From Silene latifolia (lineage: Eukaryota; Streptophyta; Magnoliopsida; Caryophyllales; Caryophyllaceae), in NCBI RefSeq assembly GCF_048544455.1, contig NC_133537.1:310471738-310535737 (forward strand): DNA of 64,000 nt, written 5' to 3'. Positions 1 through 10,871 of this stretch are shown here, one piece after another. The notes under the pieces are model-generated. The model saw only the letters and a program-made list of their open reading frames with translations. It had not been told where the DNA came from and ran no database searches. A program made the position numbers and the translations under genes. Each line of letters opens with the position of its first letter. The stretch's first letter is position 1.

Positions 1-300
1 CCTTTGTCCGCAACACCTCAAGGACACATCCCGAAGATGCCTCGGGTACATTACCTTGTCATGGCTGGCGAGCCTTTGTCCGCAACCTTCCAAGGACGCA
101 TCCCGAAGATGCCTCGGGTACATTTCCTTGACATGGCTGGCGAGCCTTTGTCCGCAACCGTCCAAGGACAGATCCCGAAGATGCCTCGGGTACATTTCCT
201 TGCCAATGGCTGGCGAGCCTTTATCCGCAAACGTGCGAGGACATATCCGAAGATGCCTCAGGTATGACTCCTTATGGCTGGCGAGCCTTTGTACGTAGTC
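1..300. repeat. 72-bp tandem minisatellite, about four units
   Basis: Units start near 1, 73, 145, 218 and 286, giving periods of 72, 72, 73 and 68 bp. Each unit runs CCTTTGTCCGCAAC, then CATCCCGAAGATGCC, then ATGGCTGGCGAG. The period is a multiple of three, so short open frames run through it, but the frame drifts and there is no domain, so I do not call it coding. Tat/Ogre Ty3 elements commonly carry tandem repeats between the integrase and the 3' LTR, and a polypurine tract plus LTR start follow at 541. I infer this is that 3' untranslated region. The array is cut by the window edge. Confidence 0.85.
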
Positions 301-540
301 TAACGGACTTGAAACGACCCGCACGGACAGTCGACAGACTCTAAATTGCTCCCGACGACAAGTCCTTGGCTCTTACCTTCGAGTCGCCTTGGCATCGCCC
401 TTCCCGACGGCAGGTCCTTGGCCCGAATCCTTTTGAGCCGCCTCGACATCGCTTGGGTCTCCAGGTTGTAATCTTCGATTGACCTGGGGGCTCTACTTTG
501 ACTTTCGCCCTGTCCAAGCCTCAGTCAAAGTGGGGGCTCT
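301..540 (+). other. 3' internal end of a Tat/Ogre-like Ty3 element with polypurine tract
   Basis: This stretch has two degenerate units of about 60 bp, one beginning CCCGACGACAAGTCCTTGG near 349 and one beginning CCCGACGGCAGGTCCTTGG near 409. It ends in a purine-rich stretch (AAAGTGGGGGC, about 528-538) followed by TGTAGATACCC. That is the usual arrangement of a polypurine tract next to the 5' end of a 3' LTR. No coding frame is supported here. Confidence 0.55.
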
Positions 541-2736
541 GTAGATACCCAGTATCTGCTGAGACTCCAACAAACACCCGATGATTATCGGACTACAACA
601 TGTTTTGGAATCGCGGCGTTTGATCGACAGTTTGTGTACAACTTTACGTCGGAAAACTTAAAACGATTTTGAATATAAAACATCTCAAAACATTTCAAAA
701 ATACCTGGAGTGTTTAATGCACGACGACGGGGTCACAATGACACTAACTAGAGTCAAAACCGACACCGGACTAAAAACCGACTCAAAAATTCAAATCCCG
801 ACTCCAACAACGAGTCAAACCGAGTCAACCACAAAAAACCAAACATTTCAAACCTTCTACCTTATGTTTTCCCGGATTCATGAATGGTCAAGTACCAAAC
901 ATGTGACTACAAAACCTAGGATAGAACAAGTCATGATTGCGTTTGTGTGAAAACGACAACTCACCTCGAAGACCCGCGACGTGGCTCGCGCCTCTTTGAG
1001 CAGCCCAGGTGGCCATGTTGCTCAAAACTCACACAACCACTCATTTTCCTATAAATACCCCTCAAATGCCACCCATTTGAGATTTACGCGGGTGTCCGCC
1101 CTCTCTTTTCTCCCTTAAAATTCTCGACTCAACTTCTTAAGTCACAACCCGACGCGTATTTACGACCTACCGATCGTAAACACTAGCCTTACACATTGTT
1201 TGGTACCGTCATCGTGCATTAAAACACTTGACCGACCATTTCGACCACTACACCATCACTAAACATTTAAAACACTCTTTTTAGTTACCAAAACGGTTTT
1301 AAACCGAGTTTTTTCCGATCAAACGAGTTGTTATACTTACGTCGGTCACTCGCCATAACCAAACATGTAAGTATGAGGGTGTAAAAATCCTCTTTTATTA
1401 TGTTTTCATTTGTTTCATGACTATAACATGCTAAAACATGCATAACATGAACCAAAACATGGAATAAACGAGCCAAATCTGATTTTTGGTCTGAGGTAGA
1501 AGCCCCTTAGGTCGCCAACTGGCCCGCGCCTAAATGGGGTGTTCAGACCAGAGATCAACCGTGTTTGTTCACGTCATTTCCCTTTAATCCATCTTCATAT
1601 TTGTAATCGGTTTTCACTATTTCAAGTATTTTCGAACCCTTTTTGTTTTATTTCACTTGTTTTAACCATAAAACATTTTTCACCCTTGGTTCCTCATACC
1701 ATGACGGTTAAATCCGTGTTTCGGTGATAATATTTGGTTAATGACATTTAAAAGGTATTTTAAAGCCTTTTATTTCAATTCTTTACATTTTCAAACAAAC
1801 ATATTAGTCCCCAACACAAAATCATCCTTAGTTCTACATACCATGCCAGATTTTAACCCGGGTACGATGATGAGTATCGACTAATTACATTCAAATGGAC
1901 TTAAGACAATTAGTCCATAATAATTTTCAAAACTATTCATGACAAGTTTGTCAAATCGAACCCGACACCGAATATTATCAAAATAACGATGATTATTCGA
2001 GTCTAGTTTTTCAAATCAACAAATGCGGTCTAAACGACCCCTTCAAATCAAACCGGGTTCAAATACCCATTTTCAATACGTTTTATAACGTTTTCTAAAA
2101 GGTCAGAACACGGCACATAAACCGTGTCCTAATCCGCGCCTAAATAGGCTCTCCATTTCTTTTTTTCAAAACCAGAGGGAGGCCCCTTACACCGCCAGCT
2201 GGCTCGCGCCTCATATAGCCGTCTGGTATAGGGTATGTTCCCTTCCAGCATTAGTCTAGGACGATCCCGACTCCGGCTAGCCCGGATATAGGACGGATCA
2301 GATGACTATTCAAAATCGTATTTGCAAAATGCCTTACTAAGACAAATGGATCATGTTATGCACCCTAAACCTAATACGGTAAATGGATGTTTAATTTCCG
2401 TCTTGCATGCAAATCAATCATTAATCCAACTCGACATCTTATACTTGATACTTGGATTAAATCAAGCGACTTAGAAAGCTCTCGCATGTTAGGTTTAAAT
2501 CATTAGATGCGCATTCATGCATTTAAACCGTTTTATCAACTTTTGCATTCAACCAACCAAGATCGATCAGTAGAGGCCGCTAAACGCGGGCGGGATTGGG
2601 GGTCCCATTAAAGGGCTTCCCAATACGTACCTTCACCTCTTACTCAGAAACTTTGGATAGTGGACGACCTTATCTAGGGCGTACGAGAGTCATTCAAGAG
2701 ATACGATTCTAAAGAGGGACGATTCCTTATCTTTAG
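541..2736 (+). mobile_element. Tat/Ogre-like Ty3 LTR, first part (interrupted at 2737)
   Basis: The LTR starts with TG directly after the polypurine tract. It resumes after the nested copia LTR at 4007 and appears to end near 4090, before a GGTGGCGACTCC stretch resembling the tRNA-Arg-type primer site of Ogre elements. Total LTR length without the insertion is about 2.3 kb. It contains a TATA motif near 1050 and three degenerate copies of a block carrying GGC-TCGCGCCT near 985, 1530 and 2200. No ORF with a recognisable domain is present. The lineage call rests on the long LTR, the 3' tandem repeats and the primer-site-like sequence, not on protein evidence. Confidence 0.55.
1048..1060 (+). 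promoter_or_regulatory. TATA box of the Tat/Ogre-like LTR
   Basis: CCTATAAATACCCC is a strong plant TATA motif inside the LTR, about 510 bp from its start. The position fits an LTR promoter driving transcription to the right. No experimental start site can be inferred. Confidence 0.45.
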
Positions 2737-4006
2737 TGAAGGAAATATAGATTCATATACATACTAACATACTCTTATATGTCTTAATTAATTTGTCATA
2801 AAATTAAATACGGATTTTATGCATGCAAACAATATAAAAATAGAGGAGAAATCATGTTCTTACATTGATGATTTCGGTTATATTGGGCACAAAAGAAATC
2901 TCCTTTTCTTTTGTTCTTGAGCTTTCCTAAGATGGAAGAACAAGATCCAAGTATAGGATCTCTCCTTAGGATTAATACCCAAAGCTTTCTCTTAATTTAA
3001 TTAATATTACAAGAACTAGTATAATATTAATTAGTAGAAAATGACCCAAAAATAATATAAACACTTAATTATTTTCGGTTTTGTAGAGAGAAGAAGGAGA
3101 GGATTATTATTCTCTCTAGAATTGTATTTTGGATGATGGTTAGAATGAATAATCACTAATACATTTTAGTGTAATATTAGGTAAAAATTAGATGAAAAAC
3201 CATGATGGTTTTTGTCATAAAAAACCGGGTGGAGGGGGCTTAATGGGTGAGCCAATGCATGCCCATATTTGTCTTCACAAGGTTAATAGGGTTGCATGGC
3301 TACTCTTGCTTTTTAATCATTATGTTTACCACTAAATTAAACAATTAATTAGCTTAAACCTCTCTTATTATTTCGGTCCATTTGATAATATGGAATCCAT
3401 ATTATTTTTGTCAATTGTCAATATGTCACATGTCACATGTCACATAAATTTGTTATGTATTTTTAACATATTAAAAATCAACGTATTAATAAAAATACGT
3501 CACATACAAAAATCGACTTAGTAATTTCATAATTACTTGTACCAAAATATTTTACCACTTATAAATCACAACAGATTGTATTTATAATAATTCATTCAAT
3601 TTCAATTGTTTCTTTAAACAATAATTTCATCCGAGTAATGATACGATTCAATTACTCGGATCAGTATCTTATTTAATCACATTTCAATATGAAACGTAAA
3701 TTTTACTTCCAAAATCGTCCGTCAATTTTCAAATAATTTAATTAACTCGTAACATTATACGATTAATTAAATAATCAATTAAGAGTATTGCCCTATAGGT
3801 ATGACCTAGGGGGTCAACTGATCACCACCGTCGCACGACAGTAATGTCAAACTCTAGTCAGCCAATCATTACCGATATATGTTGACCAGATTTGACAAAG
3901 AATAATATTACTTCCCAATTGTATTCTTTATAATGAGATTTAAACATGTGATCATCATGATCAACAGTCGTGATCGCATTATTGTCGGAGGACACATATT
4001 CCAACA
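2737..4006 (-). mobile_element. Solo LTR of a copia element (target duplication TTTAG)
   Basis: This 1270-bp LTR reads TGTTGGAATATG... to ...TTTCCTTCA on the minus strand, so it has TG/CA ends. It is flanked by TTTAG at 2732-2736 and at 4007-4011, which makes it a solo LTR with an intact 5-bp target duplication. It is close to identical to the LTR at 10872-12136. That LTR is also followed by TTTAG and by the same host sequence. Its right end (ATTCCAACA) matches the LTR at 12136 rather than the one at 4641 (ATTGCAACA). Confidence 0.9.
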
Positions 4007-4011
4007 TTTAG

Positions 4012-4470
4012 TACCTATGTCAAACACTGCTTTGTGCTTCGATTTGACCGAGGTATAAAGTGGATTTCGAACGGGTTCCAGGCATCCCACAAATGCTTGG
4101 TGGCGACTCCGAACATCTCTAATCGTTTCGAGACCCTTACCGAGACGAAACCGACCGATCTAAAACGATCCGGTGGAAAGCATTTTTATGCCGCCGAGCG
4201 TGGCTTTCAAAAAGACCGTTGTACGTCCACAGATCGAAGTGGGCTCGCAGGTGGGCTGTGTCCACAATTGGTTACATAAGTGTTGTTGATTGGATTCTGA
4301 TTTGGTTATTGTTGGTAGTGTAATGTGATTATCGTTATATAACTGTCTGTGATCTTCGGGGTGCGTCCTTGGTTGAGTGGAGTCACTTGCGGGAGTGGCT
4401 TCACGCCCTTGATTCGCCTTCTGTGGAACCCGCCATAAAAGGGATGTGCACATTAATGAACGGGTTTATC
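4012..4470 (+). repeat. Host flank, copy 1: end of Tat/Ogre LTR, leader, and Tekay/Del-like LTR fragment
   Basis: The block 4007-4470 repeats at 12137-12600 with only about two mismatches that I can see (4149 versus 12279, and one near 4373). It holds the end of the Tat/Ogre LTR, the GGTGGCGACTCC primer-site-like stretch near 4099, roughly 170 bp of leader, and from about 4274 a fragment of a Tekay/Del-like LTR. At 4469-4472 (TCGC) the sequence jumps into the inside of a copia LTR. Small ORFs on both strands are identical in both copies and show no domain. Confidence 0.85.
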
Positions 4471-4641
4471 GCACGACAGTAATGTCAAACTCTAGTCAGC
4501 CAATCATTACCGATATATGTTGACCAGTTGACAGTAACAATATTACTTCCCAATTGTATTCTTTATAATGAGATATAAACATGTGATCATCATGATCAAC
4601 AGTCGTGATCACATTATTGTCGGAGGACACATATTGCAACA
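4471..4641 (-). repeat. Truncated 3' LTR of the gag-only copia element
   Basis: Only the first 171 bp (minus sense) of the LTR remain. It starts TGTTGCAATATGTGTCC at 4641 and is cut at 4471 by a join to the host flank. It differs from the two longer LTRs at three positions they share (GAGATATAAAC, GATCACATT, ATTGCAACA), as expected if it is the true 3' LTR. A polypurine-like AAGTGGGAGAT lies just upstream in the minus sense (4642-4652). Confidence 0.85.
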
Positions 4642-7600
4642 ATCTCCCACTTGTCCTCGACAAGTGTGCGTCACCAATTCTCTTGTCCTATTACTATCTC
4701 CCACTCAATGCAGGGTGTCTTTCAGGTCCTACTTGCAAGTGATCATATCGAGAGTGGTTTCCTCGATCTGGAGAATAACTGATTGACCGGACTTATCTAT
4801 CATAGATACTTTCCGAGCGTGGCCATGCATTTCCAGTTCATTACTCCTCGAGTGGCCCTGAGATATTGTTATAACCACGACTAGGGTGGACAATTCCTAT
4901 CGCACTCATTCCTTCGACTAGCCACAGCATCATAACCCAAAATATGCCCATTTGACCCCATTTACGAAGGTCGTAGTAACACAAATCAAAGTTAATCAAA
5001 TCGTGCCATCTTAGGCGAATAGTCTTTAGTCAAAAGAATCGACTCATTTGAATACTATAGTAGCTCTCGCCACGGCCAGGCTATATAAATTTGCCAGAAC
5101 TCTATAAGCGGTCATTAGGCCCGACAAAAAGTTCCTAACAGTCTGCCTATGTGATCGACTAGTCATCTCACATGACATTATGGCACTTAAACTTGCCATC
5201 AATCGCATCACACTCTAGTCACTTCGAGACGTCACCTCATATAAGTAACTATGAGCAAATACAATGTTAATCCATGTTCACTTTAACGGGGTTCAATTGT
5301 CTTTACAACCCGTTTGGATATAACAATGTGCAAGGTGAGTTAATAATAACTCAAACGACAAATTTCGACATCACACTCGGGTAGTCAATATCATATTACA
5401 ACCTTGTGATGTTTATCATAAGTGTAAACACTTATTGATTGCAATAGAAGTTTGACATCCCATGTGTCCATGTGTTCAAACTTCTTACACGTGAAATCTC
5501 CTTTACATTCATGTTCTCTCTTATAACATGAATCTTACCAAGTACACATCAAGGTTCCCGACTTTGGTTTCGGTTCTTTATCTTGAAAGAACTTTCTTAT
5601 CGACTATCACATAACGAACGAATTTGTGATGAATAATATAACTTGTACTGATCAAGTATTCTATCCACACACAATGCACTAGGTATATGTTTTGTAGAAT
5701 CTTGTAACAATTGCCAAGATTTACAACTTAGCACTTCTCACAAGTCCTAGCTTAACTAGGAAAGATTATTTTTGAATAACTTCTTATTCGACCAAGCATC
5801 TTTCCAAAACTTCTTATTTCTCTTCCTAGGCTTGAAAGAATTGGGATTCTCATAAATCCTCATATGTGCTCGGATTTTCTACAATATGTGCAACCTCTTA
5901 ACACACAATGGAACATTCCGTCAAACACCGAAATCGCTCATCGGATTCTACTTGAGAATCCATGACGTTTCTATTATGGCTCACCAATCAATCATCATGC
6001 TCTTATGCATATGATTCATAATTGGACATGTACATGATTATTCTAATGGCGGAAACATTAGTTACTAATAATCATGGGATCAACCGTTCGTGGGTTCTAT
6101 GAACGACCATGACTGCTAATGGTAATCATTCATATGAATAACCTATGTGTATGTTGATGTGGTGTGTATCTCTTAATACTAATCCAACATCCCTGATGTA
6201 ATTGAATTCATCATAGTTCATTTTCATCCAGAATTGAAAACTCACATCTTCCTTTATGAAGGAAGGTATTGGCTCGTCATTCTTCAATAAGTGATGAGTT
6301 ATAACCCTTTTCAAGATGATTGCTCCCACTAAATTCCATGTCTTCACATGATAATTGCCAAACTCCCACTCAATTCTACATGTTTCGAAATTGACTTCTC
6401 AATCGGAACTTTTAAAGAATTGAAATATAAATTGCATTTGTTAAGTTATTAAGATAGAACCATATATGTTCCCATCATATCCCTTCAAAATACCTATTTT
6501 GAAGTGGTCTCATCTCAACCTTACGTAAAGAGATTTTAAATCTTCAATACACTTATGTCATAATGATGTGTAGCAATGTCATTATTCAAATATAAATAAT
6601 ATTTAGAATACGTCCTTCGAAATACCCTTTTGGAAGGAGGTTTAACCATTTCATAGTGAGGTTAAGCAATGACATTTGCGTGGTTAAAACTTTGGCCATT
6701 GAAGATATCGGTATATCAATTTTTGCAACTCGATCATAACTAGTATGTTACTATGATTCATTTAGGCTCTTAAGTAAATCTCAAGGTTGAAACTATTGGT
6801 CAAATATTTCATAAACTCAGTCAAAAAACTTGTTAAGACTCTACATTAGTCATCTTTCTTCCAAAACTTTCTTTTGGTCTCATCGTGTATTTATCTTGAG
6901 AATATTCTCTTATGATTACTACACTTGGTCTCTTTAGTCATATAGAACTAACTTGAGACCATAGATCTCATCTATTCGGCATACTATGTAAATAAATATA
7001 CCTTCATTCAAATCATTTTCTCTTGTGTAGATCTTCATATACACAAGTACACAATTTTATCTTGCCTTGTGTGTTGTGTCCTCATTTTTCTCCCACTCTA
7101 TCTTTAGAATAAGTACACTAAACATTCAAAGATAGTATATGAGACACAAATTAATGATGTTGAAGTATAAGGAGAACTATCTCATAGATAGACTAATAGT
7201 AATTGATTTCATATGTGTTTTTGGTGATTGACATTCCTTTAAGAGAGTTCATAGACTCAAAATCGCTTTATAAATGATCATACACAAGCCTTAAGCATGT
7301 GGACATATAATGAAACCCGTCATTATATTTGTCTATTAGATCACTTTAAGTGACTAATCTTATGTTTCAAAGAGCAAGCATTTAAAGATGAAAATTTAGA
7401 ACATAAAGGATAAATGATAAAACGGGTGACTTGGGTTGCAAACCAAGTCACCATCATCCAAAATACAAGCCATTATCCAAAATACTTTTCCATGTCGAAC
7501 ACGGAAACTTAAAGTTCTAAAGTTTCAAAATATAAATTAAAGTAAGACAATGAAAAGCAAAGTTCCATAAAACCTATCCTTAGCTTCTCCATGGTTTCTC

Positions 7601-7722
7601 ATGCTTGCTTTTCCTTTCCCTTGTCTTTGCTTGGTGGAGGCCCTATTTACAATAAAAAGGGAGATACATTATCACAACTTTGCATCATATTACCATAGTT
7701 GAATTTGAAACATAAAAGAAGG
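4642..7722 (-). other. Long noncoding 3' region of the gag-only element
   Basis: About 3.1 kb with stops in all frames and no domain. The motif CTCCCACT, which reads AGTGGGAG (polypurine-like) on the element's sense strand, recurs near 4648, 4697, 6326, 6364 and 7092. The part at roughly 4745-4930 is recognisably related to the post-pol region of the other copia element (43910-44070), sharing TGGCCATGCATTTC and CTCCTCGAGTGGCCC. That suggests a conserved noncoding 3' domain. A 73-codon minus ORF at 6126-6347 has no recognisable similarity. Confidence 0.6.
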
Positions 7723-8628
7723 TTAGTCATTTACCCTCGGAGTGATCTTTCCAGCTTTGATATCACCAAGGTATTTGGAACAATTTCTTTTCCAATGTCC
7801 CATGCCATTACAATAATGGCATTTATCAAGAGGACCCTTCTTGACTTTTGAGGTGCTAGCTTCACAAGACTTAGCTTTGGTGAATGTGGGAGCTTGCTTT
7901 TTACCCTTCCTTCCACTCTTCTTGAACTTCCCCTTACTCTTTGTGCTTATGTTAAGCACATCCTTGGGAGGGTTCACATTTAACCCCATGTCCCTCTCGG
8001 CTTGCACAAGTAACTTGTGCAACTCCTCAAGAGACACATCCTTGTCTTGCATATTGAAATTCACCCGGAATTGCACATATGCCTTGACTTTGGACAAGGA
8101 GTGTAGAATCCTATCTACGATGAGTTCTTTGGGGATTTCAACCTTTTGAATTTTCAAGGTCTCGACAAGCTCCATGAGTTTGAGCACATGAGGGCTAACC
8201 TTTTGGCCCTCTTTGAAGTCGAGATCAAAGAATGCCGCGGCCGCCTCATATTGGACGATCCGCGGAGTTTGTGAAAACATGGTCACAAGTTTGGAGTAAA
8301 TCTCATTAGCATTGCCCATTTTAAAGGCTCTCCTTTGGAGGTCCGCCTCCATCGCAAATATCAAGACATTTTTCATTGCGGCGGACTCCTTTTGGTAAGC
8401 CTCATATGCTTCCCTAGTGGCCGCGGTGGACCTAGTGCAGGGTTCGGGTGGAGAGGCCTCGGTAAGGTAACGAAGCTTGTCGTCACCTTCGGCGGCTAAT
8501 TTGGGTTGGGCATCCCAATCGGAGAAATTTGACCCATTCTTTACAAGTTTACATCGATCCATAAAGGATCGGAGCCAAGATGAAGTAGCGAGAGATGTGG
8601 CGTTAGGATTTGGTGTTGGTGTTGCCAT
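7723..8628 (-). CDS. gag: Copia-type Gag (UBN2 family) with CCHC zinc knuckle
   Basis: An intact 301-aa ORF starting MATPTPNP. The N-terminal two thirds is the alpha-helical capsid-like gag domain typical of plant copia elements: an SWLRSFMDR start, then a central region with MKNVLIFAMEADLQ and VDRILHSL. A basic Lys/Ser-rich linker follows, and then one zinc knuckle of form CX2CX4HX4C (CHYCNGMGHWKRNC, near residue 270). It should package element RNA into virus-like particles. The related Gag at 47455-48552 continues after DIKAG into an aspartic protease, whereas this one stops eight codons later, so pol is absent by structure and not merely decayed. The uninterrupted frame suggests recent activity or selection. 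Confidence 0.93.
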   Translation of the reverse strand: MATPTPNPNATSLATSSWLRSFMDRCKLVKNGSNFSDWDAQPKLAAEGDDKLRYLTEASPPEPCTRSTAATREAYEAYQKESAAMKNVLIFAMEADLQRRAFKMGNANEIYSKLVTMFSQTPRIVQYEAAAAFFDLDFKEGQKVSPHVLKLMELVETLKIQKVEIPKELIVDRILHSLSKVKAYVQFRVNFNMQDKDVSLEELHKLLVQAERDMGLNVNPPKDVLNISTKSKGKFKKSGRKGKKQAPTFTKAKSCEASTSKVKKGPLDKCHYCNGMGHWKRNCSKYLGDIKAGKITPRVND

Positions 8629-10853
8629 TTGTTATGAAAAAGAAGTGGTCTACAAAACAAGATATAAGGAGTAAAACAATTGTCGTTTTAATAATAATAC
8701 TCGTAAAAATGTATGATTTAAACAAGTTTTATGCATTTTTCTAGTGACCTCTACCCAACTAGATAATTGATTCCAAGATCCAAATTCATATTAACTTAGG
8801 GCACGGTGTGCCGAAATACCCTTTATTAACATAACTCGGTGGATTAACCTTTTAATCGATTCTACTTTTAGAACTCTTGGTCGATGATGTTTACATTAAT
8901 GTTCATCTCTAGCCCGAAACACATCCGGAAATCGTCGTGAATACTTTCGTTGAGTACAACCCAAATTTCGAATAAATGTGTCCATAATCCAAACCCATAT
9001 CAATTTAGGGCACGGTGTGCCAAAATACCCTTTGTCAACATGAATTCGGTGGATAGACATTTATCACCCACTTCCCCTACGTAACAAGGTTTGTGCCCCG
9101 GTATGGCCGAGTGCACTCCCTCACGAAATAGGTTTTCATGGTTTCTACTATTTGGTAAGGCTATGTCTCAATTTATTGTTTTAGCGAGAGGTCATGTCAA
9201 TTTATTATCTATCACGTTTTTAAGTGAACTAAAGCGGTGAACTACGATAATTCTAATTGACACGGTCGATAAACTCGATAAAATAAGGATGCATGTTTTA
9301 GTTATGGCGATTTAGCGATGCATGTGACATAAAATAAAATGCAAGCATAAAATAAATAAATCCTAGTATGGCCTTTCCTAAAATAGAAAAACTATTTAAC
9401 TATTACATATTCGGAAACCAACTCCATTGGTCCCTTGAACTTCGGTTGTGGCACGCATCTCGATGTAACACCGGCTTTATGTATCGCCATTCTTGAAGAA
9501 ATCCGTCTTTTGGAACTCCGGAATGAATAAAATTACATAATAAATTACATAATTTCCTATTATACATTTGTAACTAAAATAAAATCAATCTATTAAATTA
9601 CAAAACGGTGATACGAGATCACAATAAATATTACAACCGAATCGATATTCCCATACATTTCGGGAAATACCAATTAAAATCTAGGGCCATACTAAGTAAA
9701 ATTACATAATTCAAAATTACATAAATTAAAATTATGACAATCATAAAGGAAAAATGCAGCATTATAATATGTATGAACATGCTCAATTTTATGCTAAATC
9801 GCCTTTAAATAGCCAATATCGTATATTACTCGGTTTTTACGGATTTGCGTGATTTCAACATTTTATAATCACAAAAATACATAAACTCATATTTATGCAT
9901 AAGTTAATTACCCTAACCTCTTAGGACTCAAATTTAGTCTTCACTAATAATTTGACCATAATTAACCCATATTAACAAAATTGTTCATAAATGGACCAAA
10001 AATTACAAAAATAAGCTATTAAACTTCAAATAAATCACAAAATTTCAAATAAATTCAAAATTTGAAATTTAAACTCATGAACATTCTGGAAAATTACCAT
10101 GACACTCATAATATTCAAAATCTTAGGTTAAAAATTTCGAAATTTTCCCGGAAAAACAATGTTGCGGTTTATCGATTTTTTTATAAAATAATCATAAAAA
10201 CATGGAAAAATTATTTTCACTAACTTTTCAACTTTAGATCTGAAAAAGATAATAAAATGCAACATTAGACGTTTTTTCTAAGTCATAGATTATGTTTTAT
10301 TAATTTTCCACTAATAATGTCACTATTTATGCTATTTTTCTTCAAAAATCCATAAATCATGCAAAAAGCCTTCTTTGTAGCCAATTATTTTACACACATC
10401 TTGTAAAATTGCATGTGACAACATATTAATTTTCTATGACCAGATTCGAAATTTAACTCATATTAACCTATTTTTCACCTAAATCCGAATTTAATAATGA
10501 AAAATTCATTTTTCGAGTATAACAAGTCCAAAAATTATGAAAATTTACAGGTTATCTCAAAATAACATATGTGACAACATATCCAAAAATCAACTTAAAA
10601 TTCGAAGTATAGCTAATTTTAGACCAAAAATGACATTTTTACTCATAAAATCACATTTAAATGCCATTATTGTAAATTATGAACAATAAAAATCCGAAAA
10701 ATTAACCAAAATATCCTAAAACATTTTAGGACCAGAAATATTAACATGCATGGATTAATTTCGTGATATCTCATAATAACACAAATTTTACAAGTTTTAT
10801 TTGTTATTCTTATAACTCGGAAAAACTTTTAATCGATTTGCATGCAAACAACC
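8629..10853 (-). other. 5' leader of the gag-only copia element
   Basis: About 2.2 kb between the primer site and gag, AT-rich and without long ORFs. It contains a degenerate direct repeat of about 60 bp (copies near 8786-8852 and 8993-9057), each with GGGCACGGTGTGCC followed by AAATACCCTTT. GGGCACGGTGTGCC is itself an imperfect palindrome. The stretch AACTCTTGGTCGAT also occurs in the leader of the other copia element (near 48803). A leader of this length could hold packaging signals, but I see no direct proof. Confidence 0.6.
8786..9057. repeat. Direct repeat with GGGCACGGTGTGCC hairpin
   Basis: There are two copies about 207 bp apart in the gag-only element's leader. Each has TT(A)GGGCACGGTGTGCC, AAATACCCTTT, CAACAT or TAACAT, and TCGGTGGAT/A. 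The inverted arms GGGCAC and GTGCC can form a short hairpin in the RNA. Confidence 0.6.
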
Positions 10854-10854
10854 G

Positions 10855-10871
10855 TGGCTCTTGATACCGAT
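10855..10871 (-). other. Primer-binding site (Met-tRNA type)
   Basis: On the minus strand, immediately after the 5' LTR, the sequence reads CGGTATCAAGAGCCA. This is a slightly diverged form of the TGGTATCAGAGC site used by plant copia elements for initiator Met-tRNA priming. Confidence 0.75.

Noticed and set aside
4-298. Two overlapping ORFs across the 72-bp minisatellite
   Set aside because: They stay open only because the period is a multiple of three. Both frames are open and neither encodes a known domain.
4034-4453. Identical ORFs at 4034-4279/4160-4453 and 12164-12409/12290-12583 suggesting a duplicated small gene
   Set aside because: They fall in the duplicated flank made of LTR and leader sequence. 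Identity reflects the recent duplication, not coding conservation.
7400-7735. Possible spliced C-terminal extension of the gag-only Gag (donor GGTAAATG, acceptor AAATAGGG, then a Pro/Lys-rich stretch)
   Set aside because: The phases do not match by one base as I read them, and no relative here shows such an exon.
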